A stretch of DNA of 64,000 nucleotides from Coprousia sp963931435 (GCA_963931435.1 OZ007012.1:1116001-1180000); one strand, 5' to 3'; counted from the first letter of the stretch, positions 35,944-45,896 are shown. Made by a program: numbers and translations. The notes: generated by a model not told the origin, from the sequence alone.

Positions 35944-36441
35944 CTACGCAAGCGCCTCGATGAGCAGCTCGAGCGCGCGGCATGTGGCACGCAGGCGCAC
36001 CGCGTTGCGATCGCCTTCGAACGAGCAGCGGACGCACTCGACCCCCGCAGGGGTCGCGATACCGAGATAGACCGTCCCCACGGGCTCGGATGCCGTCCCG
36101 CCTCCCGGTCCCGCGTATCCCGTGGCGCTCACCGCCGCATCCGCCGAGAACAGCCTCAGCGCGCCCGCCGCCATCTCGGAGGCGCAGGCTGCGGAGACGG
36201 CGGTGTCGCGCGCGAGGGTCTCTTCGGATACCCCCAGGACACGGTGCTTGACCGCCTCGGTATAGGTGGCGGCCCCACCCTGCAGCACCTCGGAGGCGCC
36301 GGCGACGGATGCGATGGTCGCGCTGATGAGCCCGGCGGTCAGCGACTCGGCCGTGGCGACCTTCTTGCCGGCCGTCCGCGCGCGCTCCACGAGCCGCGCG
36401 GCGAGGGTGGCGACGCGCTCCTCAAGCATAGGATCGACCAT
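35944..36441 (-). CDS. CinA C-terminal domain protein (PncC-type NMN amidohydrolase)
   Basis: A 165-residue stand-alone CinA C-terminal domain: TAESLTAGLISATIASVAGAS (active-site region), GGAATYTEAVKHRVLGV, and GYAGPGGGTASEPVGTVYLGI. PncC enzymes deamidate nicotinamide mononucleotide for pyridine nucleotide recycling. The N-terminal MoaB-like domain of full CinA is absent. It is between pgsA and recA as in many Gram-positive genomes; an older link with competence is by synteny only. Confidence 0.9.
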   Translation of the reverse strand: MVDPMLEERVATLAARLVERARTAGKKVATAESLTAGLISATIASVAGASEVLQGGAATYTEAVKHRVLGVSEETLARDTAVSAACASEMAAGALRLFSADAAVSATGYAGPGGGTASEPVGTVYLGIATPAGVECVRCSFEGDRNAVRLRATCRALELLIEALA

Positions 36442-36453
36442 GATCGGACCTCC

Positions 36454-37074
36454 CTACACGCGGAACACGATGCGGCGCGCGTTCCAGAAATACTGGACGC
36501 CCGACACCACGGTGAGCACCACGGCGGCGACCATGAGCGCCTGGGAGATGCCGAAGACCCAATGGAAGGGCACAGCCGCCTGAAAGGCCGCGAGGCAGAA
36601 CGCGATGTAGAACCCGCAGAGCGACACCATGGTGACGGCCGTCTTGGCTTTGCCAAGCTGATCGGCCGCGATGACCTCGCCGGCCGCGCTCGCAACCATG
36701 CGCAGGGCGCTGACGAGGAACTCCCGCACCAGGATGATGAACACGAACCAGACGTTGACGAACCCCTGCTCGAGCAGGAGCAGCAACGCGGAGAACACGA
36801 GGAGCTTGTCGGCGATGGGATCGAGGAACTTCCCGAAATCGGTGATCTCGCCGCGCGAGCGCGCAAGCTGGCCGTCGAGCTTGTCGGTGAGGCTGAGCGC
36901 GATGTAGACCGCGCAGGCACCGACGGCGAGCGGCAGGTCGAAGGTGGCGGAAGCCGCGTCGAACGAGGCGGCGGCGAGCACCATGAACACGGGGATGAAC
37001 AGGATGCGGACGCAGGTGACCACGTTCGCGGGCGTCCAGATACTCGTCAATTTCTTTTGCGGCGCGCTTGCCAT
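36454..37074 (-). CDS. pgsA: CDP-diacylglycerol-glycerol-3-phosphate 3-phosphatidyltransferase
   Basis: Makes phosphatidylglycerol phosphate from CDP-diacylglycerol and glycerol-3-phosphate. The 206-residue polytopic protein has the full CDP-alcohol motif: D64, D67, G68, R72, G81, D85 and D89. The opening TPANVVTCVRILFIPVF is PgsA-like. It lies between rimO and cinA, the classic pgsA position, which favours it over the paralogue at 17010 as the main PG-phosphate synthase. Confidence 0.93.
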   Translation of the reverse strand: MASAPQKKLTSIWTPANVVTCVRILFIPVFMVLAAASFDAASATFDLPLAVGACAVYIALSLTDKLDGQLARSRGEITDFGKFLDPIADKLLVFSALLLLLEQGFVNVWFVFIILVREFLVSALRMVASAAGEVIAADQLGKAKTAVTMVSLCGFYIAFCLAAFQAAVPFHWVFGISQALMVAAVVLTVVSGVQYFWNARRIVFRV

Positions 37075-37083
37075 CTCGATTAC

Positions 37084-38424
37084 CTACCTCACCACGCGAC
37101 CGATGAGCTCGTAGCAGAAGCTGTCGGTGAATTCGACCTGAACTATATCACCGACGGCGGCCTCCTGGATGTCCAGATGGACCGCCCCGTCGGAATCGGG
37201 CGCCTGGAACCAGGCATGGCCCACGAGCTCGCAGCCGCCCTCGGTCTCCTCAACGCCGTCGACGATGACCTCGGCCGTCTCGCCCACATGCGCCGCCGTC
37301 GCGGCGAACCCGAGCGACTCGGCGAGATCCTGCGCCGCCTGGGCGCGCTCGAGCTTGACCTCCTCGGGCACCTGCCCCTCCATGCGGGCGGCGGCGGTGC
37401 CGTCCTCGCGGGAGTAAGCGAACACGCTCGTGTAATCGAACCCGGCCCGGTCCATGAAGCCCAGCAGCTCCTCGAACTCCTCATCGGTCTCGGTGGGGAA
37501 GCCCACGAGCGCCGTCGAGCGGATGACCATGCCGGGAATCTCGCGGCGCAGGCGCTCGAAGAGCTCCAGGTACTCCTCGGCCGAGCCCTCGCGGCGCATC
37601 GCGCGCAGGATGCGCGGATTGCAGTGCTGGACGGGGATATCGATGTAGGGCAGCACCTCGGGCACCTCGCGGAACACCGCGACGAGCTCGTCGGTCATGC
37701 CCTCGGGCTGAAGGTAGAGGACGCGGATCCACACCGGTGCGGGGCGCAGCGCCTCGGCGAGCGCGCGCATGAGCTGCGCGAGGTCGCGCGGGCCCGCCGC
37801 GTCGGCGGGAAGGTCGCTCCCCCAGACGCCCGTGTCCTGGCCAATCAGCACGATCTCGCGCACGCCGCCCTCCACGAGCTCGCGCGCCTCGGCGATGATC
37901 TCCTCGGCCGCACGGGAGCGGTAGCGCCCGCGGATGTAGGGGATGGCGCAGAAGCTGCACATGCGGTTGCAGCCGTCGGAGATCTTGATATAGGCGACGG
38001 CGCCCTCGACGGTGCGCTTGACCTCCGGCTCCGGCGCCGCCGCGGCGCGCTCGCGCTTGAGCAGCCCGTCGACCACCGAGACGATCCCATCCTCCTCGTC
38101 GGTGCGCACGAACGCGGCGACCTCGGGCAGCTCCGCGGGAAGATCGTCGCCATAGCGCGACGGGACGCACCCGCACATGATGATCGGAGCACTCCTCACG
38201 CCCTCTGCCACCTCGTCGGCGAGCTCGAGGGTGCACTCGATGCTCTCGGAGGTCGCCGAAGCAAGGAAGGAGCAGGTGTTGATGATCACGGCGTCGGCAT
38301 CGCACGCCTCGGTCACCTCGCCGTAGCCGGCGGCGGCGAGGAGCGACCGCATGCGGTCGGTGTCCACCTCGTTCTTGGCGCAACCCAGCGTGATGTACAG
38401 GAGATTGGCTTGCTCTTGGGGCAT
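37084..38424 (-). CDS. rimO: Ribosomal protein S12 methylthiotransferase RimO
   Basis: Radical SAM enzyme methylthiolating an Asp of ribosomal protein S12. The 446-residue protein has N-terminal cluster cysteines C15, C51 and C86, the radical SAM triad C152, C156 and C159 (GCNRMCSFCAIPYIRGRYRS), and a C-terminal TRAM domain. RGRYRSR and TLGCAKNEVD separate it from MiaB. It is 9 bases upstream of pgsA. Confidence 0.94.
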   Translation of the reverse strand: MPQEQANLLYITLGCAKNEVDTDRMRSLLAAAGYGEVTEACDADAVIINTCSFLASATSESIECTLELADEVAEGVRSAPIIMCGCVPSRYGDDLPAELPEVAAFVRTDEEDGIVSVVDGLLKRERAAAAPEPEVKRTVEGAVAYIKISDGCNRMCSFCAIPYIRGRYRSRAAEEIIAEARELVEGGVREIVLIGQDTGVWGSDLPADAAGPRDLAQLMRALAEALRPAPVWIRVLYLQPEGMTDELVAVFREVPEVLPYIDIPVQHCNPRILRAMRREGSAEEYLELFERLRREIPGMVIRSTALVGFPTETDEEFEELLGFMDRAGFDYTSVFAYSREDGTAAARMEGQVPEEVKLERAQAAQDLAESLGFAATAAHVGETAEVIVDGVEETEGGCELVGHAWFQAPDSDGAVHLDIQEAAVGDIVQVEFTDSFCYELIGRVVR

Positions 38425-38457
38425 GTGGCTCCCTTCGCGGCACGGCCTCAGGTGAGG

Positions 38458-38955
38458 CTAGCGATAGTTGGTGAACTGCAGGGGCTGGCCGTAGTCCTGA
38501 TCGCGCAGGAAGGCGATGACGGCCTGGAGGGCGTCCTTGGAGGGGGAGCTCACGCGCAGCTTGTCGGACTCGATCGTCACCTTGACCTTGAGCTTCTGGT
38601 CCTTGATGTCCTTGTTGATCTTCTTGGCCGTGGGCTGGTCGATGCCCTCGACGATGCGGCCCGCGACGCGCACGGTGCCGCCCGACGCCGCCTGGGGAGC
38701 GTCCCAAGAGACCGCCTTGATGTCGACGCCGCGCTTGATGAGCTTGGAGTTGAGGATGTCGATCACCTGGCGTGCCACGAAGTCGGCGGGAGCCGTGACG
38801 GTGAGGGAGCACTCGGCCTTGGCATAATCGAGGGAGGCACCGGAGTCCTTGAGGTCGTAGCGCTGCGAGATCTCGCGCAGCGTCTGCTGATAGGCGTTGT
38901 CGACCTCCTGCGCGTCCACCTGGGACACGACGTCGAAGCTGGAATCCTTGGCCAT
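38458..38955 (-). CDS. YajQ family nucleotide-binding protein
   Basis: A 165-residue protein of the YajQ/UPF0234 family: N-terminal MAKDSSFDVVSQVD, central ISQRYDLKDSG, and C-terminal VSSPSKDALQAVIAFLRDQD plus LQFTNYR. Some proteobacterial members bind cyclic di-GMP; that activity is not shown for Gram-positives. It lies in the rodZ-yajQ-rimO run and is likely co-transcribed. Confidence 0.93.
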   Translation of the reverse strand: MAKDSSFDVVSQVDAQEVDNAYQQTLREISQRYDLKDSGASLDYAKAECSLTVTAPADFVARQVIDILNSKLIKRGVDIKAVSWDAPQAASGGTVRVAGRIVEGIDQPTAKKINKDIKDQKLKVKVTIESDKLRVSSPSKDALQAVIAFLRDQDYGQPLQFTNYR

Positions 38956-38981
38956 GGGCCGTCCTTTCTCACAGGGCGCGC

Positions 38982-40307
38982 CTACGCGGCGGCGCCATCG
39001 GATTGATCGGTTGAGCCATCGGTCGATGCGTCCGTCGAGCCGTCGCCGGTCTCCCCGTCCGCGTCGTCAGTGGACTTCTTCTTGGGCGCGGTTATGTTGA
39101 TGCGCGCCACGCCCGAGGTGCTCGTGTCCCAGCGCACCGTCTCGCCGTTTTGCTTGACGGTGACGCTGCCGGGGGTGTTGGCGGTGATGCGCAGCGAGTC
39201 CTCGACGGTGTACTCCTGCGTCCAAGGGCCGTACACCTCGTTGCCGAAGACGATGGTGCCGTCGAGGCGCACCTCCAGCCAGGAGGACTCCCCGTCCTTG
39301 ACGGAGATGGTGACGACGGTTTCCTCCGGCTCCTTGCTGGCGTCGCCGTTTTGGCCGTCATCGTCCTTGCCGTCCGCATCCGCATCAGCACCGGCATCAG
39401 TATCGGCGTCGGCATCGGAATCTTGGCCATCCTTCTCCCCGTCGTTCGAGGAGCTGTTCGACCCATCCGTGCCCGCGAGCTTATCGACCGTGATGGTGGA
39501 GCCCGCCGAGGGCTCCTCGGCTGCGGGGGCGCAACCCCTGAACAGGAGCATGGCAAGAAGCACGATGATGATGAGCGCCGCCCCCGCTATGATGCCCATG
39601 AGGACCGTCGGGGACAACGAGGAGGAGGGCTGCGGCGGCCTGCGGAAGCCGCCTCGGCGGGAATCTCCTGCGCGCCCCTGCGGTGAGCGGCGGGCGCCGG
39701 AAGCGGGACGGGAGCCCCCTCCCCGGTACGCGGTCCCGCGCTGCCCCCCGGATGGAGCGGGGCGCCGTCCCCTCGCAGGGTCATCGTAGCGGCCACGCGG
39801 CGCGCGCCCCTGGTCGACCGGCCGGCCGAGCGAGGTGGTCTGCCCGGGCAGGGCGCGACCGGGCTGCGCGGGGCGCGGGCGACCGACGCGCTGCGGCTCA
39901 TGCCCGGAATGGGCCTCCGAAACGTAGCCTGCCTGCGGGGGCCGCTGGCCGTAGCGCGAGCGAGGGGGCTCGACCATCATGAAGCGCCCCGTGGCGCTCG
40001 CCGAGCGGGGGCTCACGTAGCCCGCGGCGTCCTGGAAGCACCCCCCGGCCGAGGACGTCGTCTGCTCGTATACACGGAGCTCATCGAAGTAGGCCTCGAC
40101 CACCTCGCGGGGGTTGAGCCCCAGGTAGCGCGCATAGCTAGAGATCATCCCCTGTGCGTAGCCGCGCGGCGGCATGGAGGAGAAGTCCCCCATCTCGAAG
40201 AACTCGATGATCTGCGGGCGGATCTTTACAGTGTTGGCGACCTGCTGGATGGACAGGCCCATCTGGCGCCTGCGGTTCTGGAGCATCTCGCCGAAACGAG
40301 CCGCCAT
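38982..40307 (-). CDS. RodZ-like helix-turn-helix membrane protein
   Basis: A 441-residue protein with an N-terminal Cro-like HTH (RRRQMGLSIQQVANTVKI ... GYAQGMISSYARYLGL), a Pro/Gly/Arg-rich linker, one transmembrane helix (TVLMGIIAGAALIIIVLLAM), a low-complexity Asp/Ala-rich stretch and a C-terminal DUF4115-like domain outside. In rods RodZ links MreB to cell-wall synthesis. The ATG at 40307 overlaps the ftsK stop (TGATG). The order ftsK-rodZ-rimO-pgsA-cinA-recA is broadly conserved. Confidence 0.87.
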   Translation of the reverse strand: MAARFGEMLQNRRRQMGLSIQQVANTVKIRPQIIEFFEMGDFSSMPPRGYAQGMISSYARYLGLNPREVVEAYFDELRVYEQTTSSAGGCFQDAAGYVSPRSASATGRFMMVEPPRSRYGQRPPQAGYVSEAHSGHEPQRVGRPRPAQPGRALPGQTTSLGRPVDQGRAPRGRYDDPARGRRPAPSGGQRGTAYRGGGSRPASGARRSPQGRAGDSRRGGFRRPPQPSSSLSPTVLMGIIAGAALIIIVLLAMLLFRGCAPAAEEPSAGSTITVDKLAGTDGSNSSSNDGEKDGQDSDADADTDAGADADADGKDDDGQNGDASKEPEETVVTISVKDGESSWLEVRLDGTIVFGNEVYGPWTQEYTVEDSLRITANTPGSVTVKQNGETVRWDTSTSGVARINITAPKKKSTDDADGETGDGSTDASTDGSTDQSDGAAA

Positions 40308-43126
40308 CACATACCTCCCATCCTGTCCTCTTGATCCATGCGGGCCTCGAGCTCCTCGAGCTCGGCCAGACCCTCCTCATCGAGAAGGACCTCGCGCGGC
40401 TTGGAGCCGTCGGGCGGGCCCACGACGCCCTTCTCCTCGAGCATGTCCATGATACGCCCGGCACGGGCGTATCCGACCTTGAGACGGCGTTGCAGGCCAG
40501 AGGTCGAACCGAGCTGCGACTCAACGACGATGCGCGCCGCCTCCCAGATGAGGGGATCGTCATCGGAGGCCTCGCGCGCCGCGCCGCCGCCCGACATCAT
40601 CGCCGGCGCCACGGCGGAGAGAATCTCCTCATGGTACTCGGCCTCGCCCTGCTCCTTGACGAACGCGACGACCTGGTTGATCTCGTCGTCCGAGACGAAG
40701 CAGCCCTGGATGCGCTTGGGCTTGCCCCAGTCCACCTTGGAGAACAGCATGTCGCCGAGGCCGGTGAGCTTCTCGGCGCCCATCTGGTCGATGATGACGC
40801 GGCTGTCGACGCCCGTGGCCACGTTGAAGGCGATGCGATTGGTGATGTTTGCCTTGATGAGGCCGGTCACCACGTTGGAGCTCGGGCGCTGGGTCGCCAC
40901 GATGAGGTGGATGCCCGCGGCGCGGCCGAGCTGGGCGATGCGGACGATCGAGGCCTCGACGTCCTTGCCGGCGACCATCATGAGGTCGGAGAGCTCATCG
41001 ATGATGATGACGAGGTAGGGCATCTTGGCGGGCGGGTTGTCGTAGTGCTCGAACTCGCCGGCGACCTGCTTGGCGTTGAAGGTGGCGATGTTGCGCACCC
41101 CGAGCCGCTCGAACACCTTGAGGCGGCGCTCCATCTCCGAGACGCCCCACTGCAGCGCGCTCGCCGCCTGCTTGGGCTCGGTGACCACAGGGACGTAGAG
41201 ATGGGGCAATCCGTTGTAGCCGGCCAGCTCCACGCGCTTGGGATCCACCATGATGAGGCGGACGTCCTCGGGCACGGTCCGCATGAGGAGCGTGGTGACG
41301 ATGGCGTTGATCATGACCGACTTGCCCGATCCGGTGGTGCCCGCGATGAGCAGATGGGGCATCTTGGCGAGGTCAGCCACGATGGGCGCGCCCTCGGCGT
41401 CGCGGCCGATGGCGAGCTCGAGCGGTCCGCCCTGCACATAGGGGAGCACGTCCCCGAGGTTCACCGTCTGGCGCGTGCGGTTGGGGATCTCGATGCCCAC
41501 AAGCGAGGTGCCGGGGATGGGCGCGAAGATGCGCACCGACTGGGCTGCCAGCGCGAGCGCGATATCGTCCTCGAGGCTCGAGATGCGGCTCACCCGCTCG
41601 CCCTCGCCGGGTTGGACCTTGAACGTCGTGACCGTGGGGCCGCTGATCCAGCCCACCACGCGCGAATGCAGGTTGAACTCGCTCAGGGTGGATTGCAGCG
41701 ACTCCGCCGTCTGCGCGAGCTCCTTGTCGGAGGAGGCGGCGCTCGCCGAATGAGGGTTGTGGCGCAGCATGGAGAGCGGCGGCAGCCGCCGCTCTCCCTC
41801 GGCGGTCTCTGGCTGCACCGAGCCCGCCGGCTTCACGTCGCGGGCGGGAACGCTGGGAGAGACCTTCTCCTCCCGTGACGGAGGAGCAACGGACGGCGCG
41901 AGAGCGCCCTCGGGCTCGCTCGGATCCGACGACTCGGCATCCGAGGTGCGCTCCCCGGACGGGTTTGCATCAGCGGAGCCCGCACCCCCGGAGCGCTTCG
42001 GGTTGAGCAGGAACGCGGGGATGGCCTGCTGGGTCGCGACACCCCCTTCCGTGACCGAAGTCGGCTCGAACGGGGGCTCGTCCCCATCATCCGCATCGGG
42101 CAGGGCGTCGAGGGGCTCGAACTCCCTCTCCCCCACCTCCTCCTTCTGGGTAGCTGAGGAGGCACGCGACGCACGGGCCCTGCGCACGTCCACGGGCTTC
42201 ACGCCCGCGGCGCCGCGCTCCACGAGCACCGTGGGCGCGGATTCGGCGGCGAGCTGCTCGGAGAGGTCGACGAACGGATCGTCGTCACCGTCGTCGATAT
42301 CCTCGAGAAGCGTCGTGGGAAGCTGGTCGGCGACCGCGGTGGGCGCGCCCTCGAAGGCGCTCGGCACGGCCGCATGGCGCCCGCGGCGCCGGGGCTGGGC
42401 ATCAGGGACGGCGAAGGCGGCCTCCGCATCCTCGACGGAGGACGCGGTAGCAAGGTCATCGCCCCAGGGGCGATCGTTCAGATCGATGCGGCGCAGGCTC
42501 GCGAGGCGCTCGGCGCGGTCGCGCAGCTCCTGCACGAACCCGCTGATGGAGAAGCCGATGAGAACCGCGCCGCACGCGATGACGCCGACGAGCAGCACGG
42601 CCGTGATGGGCTTGCCGAACGCCTTGGCGATGGTCGAGGCGATGGCGAAGCCCACGTAGCCGCCGCTGCGGGCGAGATCGGCCTCGGAGACCGTCACGCC
42701 CAGCACCATGGAATCCGGCGTCATCGCGATCACGAGCAGGGAGATGACGGAGAGGAAGATGATGAGGGCGCCGGCAGCGGTGCGGGCGCGGACCTCGACA
42801 CGGTCGCGCACGAACACGAGGGCCGCCGCGCCCAGGAGCACGAAGGGCAGCACATAGCCCCCGAGACCGAATCCCAGGTGGTAGAAGCCCGAAACCGCCT
42901 GCGTGACGGGGGCCGAGGCAGGAGCCACGACCGCGATGAGCGAAGCGATGGCCGCTACGGCCAGGATGAGCCCGGCGATGTCGCGGCTCACCCCCGCGTC
43001 GAGCAGGGGCTGGGCCGCTGCCGCGGAAGCGGCGCGGCCGGCGTTGGCGCGCAGGTTCCTGCCTGCAGCCGCCTTGCCGCCCGCGCCGCGGCGCTTTGCC
43101 TGGCTGTTGCCCGAACGCTGCGCCAC
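40307..43126 (-). CDS. ftsK: DNA translocase FtsK/SpoIIIE
   Basis: Septum-localised dsDNA translocase for chromosome segregation. The 939-residue protein has four N-terminal membrane helices, a long variable linker (about 230-460, rich in Ser/Pro/Glu), the motor with Walker A AGTTGSGKS and later IIIDELSDLMM, and the C-terminal gamma winged-helix (GLQRRLKVGYARAGRIMDML). It starts 1 base after rnj. Length is typical for Gram-positives. Confidence 0.95.
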   Translation of the reverse strand: MAQRSGNSQAKRRGAGGKAAAGRNLRANAGRAASAAAAQPLLDAGVSRDIAGLILAVAAIASLIAVVAPASAPVTQAVSGFYHLGFGLGGYVLPFVLLGAAALVFVRDRVEVRARTAAGALIIFLSVISLLVIAMTPDSMVLGVTVSEADLARSGGYVGFAIASTIAKAFGKPITAVLLVGVIACGAVLIGFSISGFVQELRDRAERLASLRRIDLNDRPWGDDLATASSVEDAEAAFAVPDAQPRRRGRHAAVPSAFEGAPTAVADQLPTTLLEDIDDGDDDPFVDLSEQLAAESAPTVLVERGAAGVKPVDVRRARASRASSATQKEEVGEREFEPLDALPDADDGDEPPFEPTSVTEGGVATQQAIPAFLLNPKRSGGAGSADANPSGERTSDAESSDPSEPEGALAPSVAPPSREEKVSPSVPARDVKPAGSVQPETAEGERRLPPLSMLRHNPHSASAASSDKELAQTAESLQSTLSEFNLHSRVVGWISGPTVTTFKVQPGEGERVSRISSLEDDIALALAAQSVRIFAPIPGTSLVGIEIPNRTRQTVNLGDVLPYVQGGPLELAIGRDAEGAPIVADLAKMPHLLIAGTTGSGKSVMINAIVTTLLMRTVPEDVRLIMVDPKRVELAGYNGLPHLYVPVVTEPKQAASALQWGVSEMERRLKVFERLGVRNIATFNAKQVAGEFEHYDNPPAKMPYLVIIIDELSDLMMVAGKDVEASIVRIAQLGRAAGIHLIVATQRPSSNVVTGLIKANITNRIAFNVATGVDSRVIIDQMGAEKLTGLGDMLFSKVDWGKPKRIQGCFVSDDEINQVVAFVKEQGEAEYHEEILSAVAPAMMSGGGAAREASDDDPLIWEAARIVVESQLGSTSGLQRRLKVGYARAGRIMDMLEEKGVVGPPDGSKPREVLLDEEGLAELEELEARMDQEDRMGGM

Positions 43127-43127
43127 C

Positions 43128-44795
43128 CTAGACCTCCATGACGACCGGGATGATCATCGGGCGCGTGTGCGTGCGGTTCCAGATGAAGTTGGAGAGCGAG
43201 TCGCGCACCGCCTTGCGCAGGGCGTCGGTACCGCTGCTGGTGAAGTTGAAGGAACCCTTCTCGATCGATTTCAGGATCGAGGCGCCGGCATCCGAGGAGA
43301 ACGCGTCGTCGATGATGAACGAGACGCCGCGCCCGGAGAACTCGATGGCCTCGATGCGCTTGCGCTTGGGCGACATCGTGGCCACCACGGTGACCATGCC
43401 ATCGTTGGCGAGCTTCTGGCGGTCGCGCAGCACGATCGGGTCGGTGTCGCCGATGCGCAGGCCGTCCACGTACACCACGCCGGACTCGACCGGCTGGCCG
43501 ACGCGCACGATCCCGCCGCGCATCTCGAGGGACTCGCCGTTGTCGAGCACGAAGATGTGGTCGTCGGCGATGCCCATCTTGCGCGCCAGGCCGGCGTGCG
43601 CGCGCAGGTGCACGGCCTCGCCGTGGACCGGCATGAAGTAGGTGGGCTTGGCCATGGCGAGCATGAGCTTGAGCTCCTCTTGGCTGCCGTGGCCCGAGAC
43701 GTGCACGAGCGTGCGGCTCTTGTCGTAGACGTCGCAGCCGATCTTGGCGAGCGAGTTGATGACCTGCTGGACGCCCTTCTCGTTGCCGGGGATGGGCGTG
43801 GCCGAGATGATCACGGTGTCGCCGGCATGCATGGAGAGCGTCTTGTGCTCGCCGTTGGCCATGCGCGAGAGCGCCGAGAGCGGCTCGCCCTGGCTGCCCG
43901 TGCACATGACCACGATCTGGTCCTCGGGGATGTTGTTGATCTCGTAGGCGTCGATGAGATCGGTCTCATCGATCTTGAGGTAGCCGAGCTCGCGCGCCAC
44001 GCGGGTGTTGGTAAGCATAGAGCGGCCCGTCACCACGATCTTGCGGCCGCAGCGCTTGGCCGCGTCGCAGATCTGCTGCAGGCGGTGGATGTGGGAGGAG
44101 AAGCTCGCCACGAACACGCGGCCCGGCGCGTTCTTGATGGCGGCGTAGAGCGAGGGGCCGACCTCCGCCTCGGACTTGGTGAAGCCGGGCACGGTGGCGT
44201 TGGTGGAGTCCGACATCAGAAGGTCGACGCCCATCTTGGCGAACTTGCTGATGGCGGCGTAGTTGGGCCGCACGCCGTCGATGGGGGTCTGGTCGAGCTT
44301 GAAGTCGCCCGTGTGCATGACGGTGCCCTGGTTGGTGCGGATGAAGACGCCCAGCGCGCCGGGGATGGAGTGGGTCATCGAGAAGAAGTCGATCTGGATG
44401 CCACCCAGCTGGATGTGCGAGCCGTCCTTCACCTCGCGGAACTTAGGCGCCTTGATGCGGAACTCGGCGAGCTTGCCCTCGATGAAGCCGAGGGTGAGCT
44501 TGCTGGAGAAGATCGGCACCTTGTTGTTGAGGTCCTGCAGAAGGTACGGGAGCGCTCCCGTATGGTCCTCGTGGCCATGGGTCACGACGATGCCGCGAAG
44601 CTTGTCCTCGTTCTCTAGGACGTAGGTGTAGTCGGGGAGCACCAGGTCGATGCCCGGCTGGGAGTCATCGGGGAACATGAGGCCGGCATCGACGAGCACC
44701 ATGTCGGGGCCGCACTCGATGACGGTCATGTTCTTACCGATGCCGTCCAGACCGCCGAGCGGGATGATGCGCAAGGGGGGATTCTTTTTTGCCAT
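43128..44795 (-). CDS. rnj: Ribonuclease J
   Basis: Metallo-beta-lactamase ribonuclease with 5'-exo and endonuclease activity in mRNA decay and rRNA maturation. The 555-residue product has the zinc motif HGHEDH (73-78), the beta-CASP domain (including MCTGSQGEPLSALSRMA) and the distal PVHGEAVHLRAHA. It heads the rnj-ftsK-rodZ run. In actinobacteria rnj, ftsK, pnp and rpsO are close neighbours; here the 15-kb island separates rnj from pnp. Confidence 0.95.
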   Translation of the reverse strand: MAKKNPPLRIIPLGGLDGIGKNMTVIECGPDMVLVDAGLMFPDDSQPGIDLVLPDYTYVLENEDKLRGIVVTHGHEDHTGALPYLLQDLNNKVPIFSSKLTLGFIEGKLAEFRIKAPKFREVKDGSHIQLGGIQIDFFSMTHSIPGALGVFIRTNQGTVMHTGDFKLDQTPIDGVRPNYAAISKFAKMGVDLLMSDSTNATVPGFTKSEAEVGPSLYAAIKNAPGRVFVASFSSHIHRLQQICDAAKRCGRKIVVTGRSMLTNTRVARELGYLKIDETDLIDAYEINNIPEDQIVVMCTGSQGEPLSALSRMANGEHKTLSMHAGDTVIISATPIPGNEKGVQQVINSLAKIGCDVYDKSRTLVHVSGHGSQEELKLMLAMAKPTYFMPVHGEAVHLRAHAGLARKMGIADDHIFVLDNGESLEMRGGIVRVGQPVESGVVYVDGLRIGDTDPIVLRDRQKLANDGMVTVVATMSPKRKRIEAIEFSGRGVSFIIDDAFSSDAGASILKSIEKGSFNFTSSGTDALRKAVRDSLSNFIWNRTHTRPMIIPVVMEV

Positions 44796-44976
44796 AGAGC
44801 GGTGTTGCTCCTTTCAGACGTATGAGTAGATACCAGCGCGGTCCAACCGCGCGAACAGCCGCATATGAGCACGCACGCCTGCGCGCATAAATACGAGTAT
44901 TGTAACCATTTGCCGCATAGCGCCACCCCTACCCCGCCCTGCCCCACAGGAATAGCAGAGCCAGCGGGGTCACCTA

Positions 44977-45014
44977 AAGTTGCGCAACTTCTCAGGCGAA
45001 CAGGTCCTTATACT
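44977..45014 (+). promoter_or_regulatory. GTTGCGCAAC operator 1 with -10, upstream of the first zinc-ribbon gene
   Basis: The perfect 14-bp palindrome AAGTTGCGCAACTT (44977-44990; core 44979-44988) is followed after 20 bases by TATACT (45009-45014). The core covers the place where a -35 box should be and no TTGACA-like element exists, so binding of a regulator or special sigma factor is likely. It lies about 85 bases before the ATG at 45073. Confidence 0.75.
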
Positions 45015-45072
45015 CAAGCCATCGAACAGCCCCCCCATTTCAAGATCAACGGGGAAACGGGAAGGAGCTACC

Positions 45073-45873
45073 ATGTTCTGTCCGAAATGCGGAACCAAGA
45101 ATGAGGATACCGCGAAGTTCTGCGCCGCATGCGGTGCACCACTCCGGAGCGGCCAGCCTACGGCCGCCAATGCGAGCGCATCGGTCACTCAAGCCGGTCC
45201 ACGCTCTCAGGCGAACCTGAAGAACGCGACCACCTTCATTGCCGGGCATCGCATCAAGCTCATTGCGATCACTGCAGTTGCCGTCGTTGCCATCGCAGGA
45301 GTGGTTCTCTTCAATCTGTTGGGGAAAAGCATGCCGCCACAGGGATCTTTCGTTTTTAGTTGGGGTTTTGGCATGTACATCGATGGCGATAACATCACAA
45401 TAACCGCCGTTGACTTAGATGGCAGTGAGTCGGATGTGGGAAGTGGCGCATTCGTTAAGGAAGGCTCATATGACGGAGGCACGATCTGGAAGGGTAGTAT
45501 CTCTGGGTCAGATTTGGACGCTGAGGCATACATCCAAATTCCTGATGCCGCACTAGAGGGTGATGTCGAAGGAACCTGGACACTCGTATTAGTCCTAGTT
45601 GATGCCGAAACCGGAGAGTCTCAGTACACGTCCGCACGCTATCAGTTCAACGACGATGGCACCCTCTACATTGACAACGTGGCGGGCACTAACCCTAAGG
45701 CTAACCTCATCGAGAACCAGACCCCTCATGATAATGTTGAGGACCTCGAGGATGTCGAGGGCATTGAGCGAGCGGCTGCCTGGCATACGACCTGGCGTGA
45801 AATCGCCGATGGAAAGTATTCCTTCACTATATTGGGCAACGACTATGCGGTAACGATTGATCCGACAGATTAA
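45073..45873 (+). CDS. Zinc-ribbon membrane protein with external beta-rich domain
   Basis: A 266-residue protein: N-terminal zinc ribbon (CPKCG ... FCAACG), Ala/Ser-rich linker, one transmembrane helix (about 69-88, LIAITAVAVVAIAGVVLFNL) preceded by HRIK, which favours cytosolic N and external C termini, then an acidic beta-rich domain. That domain has GTWTLVLVLVD and FNDDGTLYI, patterns seen in lipocalin-like small barrels, but no family is certain. The ATG at 45073 follows GAAGGAGC. First gene of the island, with operator 1 upstream. Confidence 0.72.
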   Translation: MFCPKCGTKNEDTAKFCAACGAPLRSGQPTAANASASVTQAGPRSQANLKNATTFIAGHRIKLIAITAVAVVAIAGVVLFNLLGKSMPPQGSFVFSWGFGMYIDGDNITITAVDLDGSESDVGSGAFVKEGSYDGGTIWKGSISGSDLDAEAYIQIPDAALEGDVEGTWTLVLVLVDAETGESQYTSARYQFNDDGTLYIDNVAGTNPKANLIENQTPHDNVEDLEDVEGIERAAAWHTTWREIADGKYSFTILGNDYAVTIDPTD

Positions 45874-45896
45874 CGGACCTTCTCATACGATTACTT

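Noticed and set aside
35929..39006. 1025-codon plus-strand open frame opposite cinA, pgsA, rimO and yajQ
   Set aside because: It spans four confirmed minus-strand genes and consists of low-complexity His/Asp/Arg/Gly text; a high-GC shadow frame.
41082..41094. A GTTGCGCA match in ftsK resembling the island palindrome
   Set aside because: It reads GTTGCGCACC, which breaks the symmetry, and lies deep within coding sequence; treated as chance.
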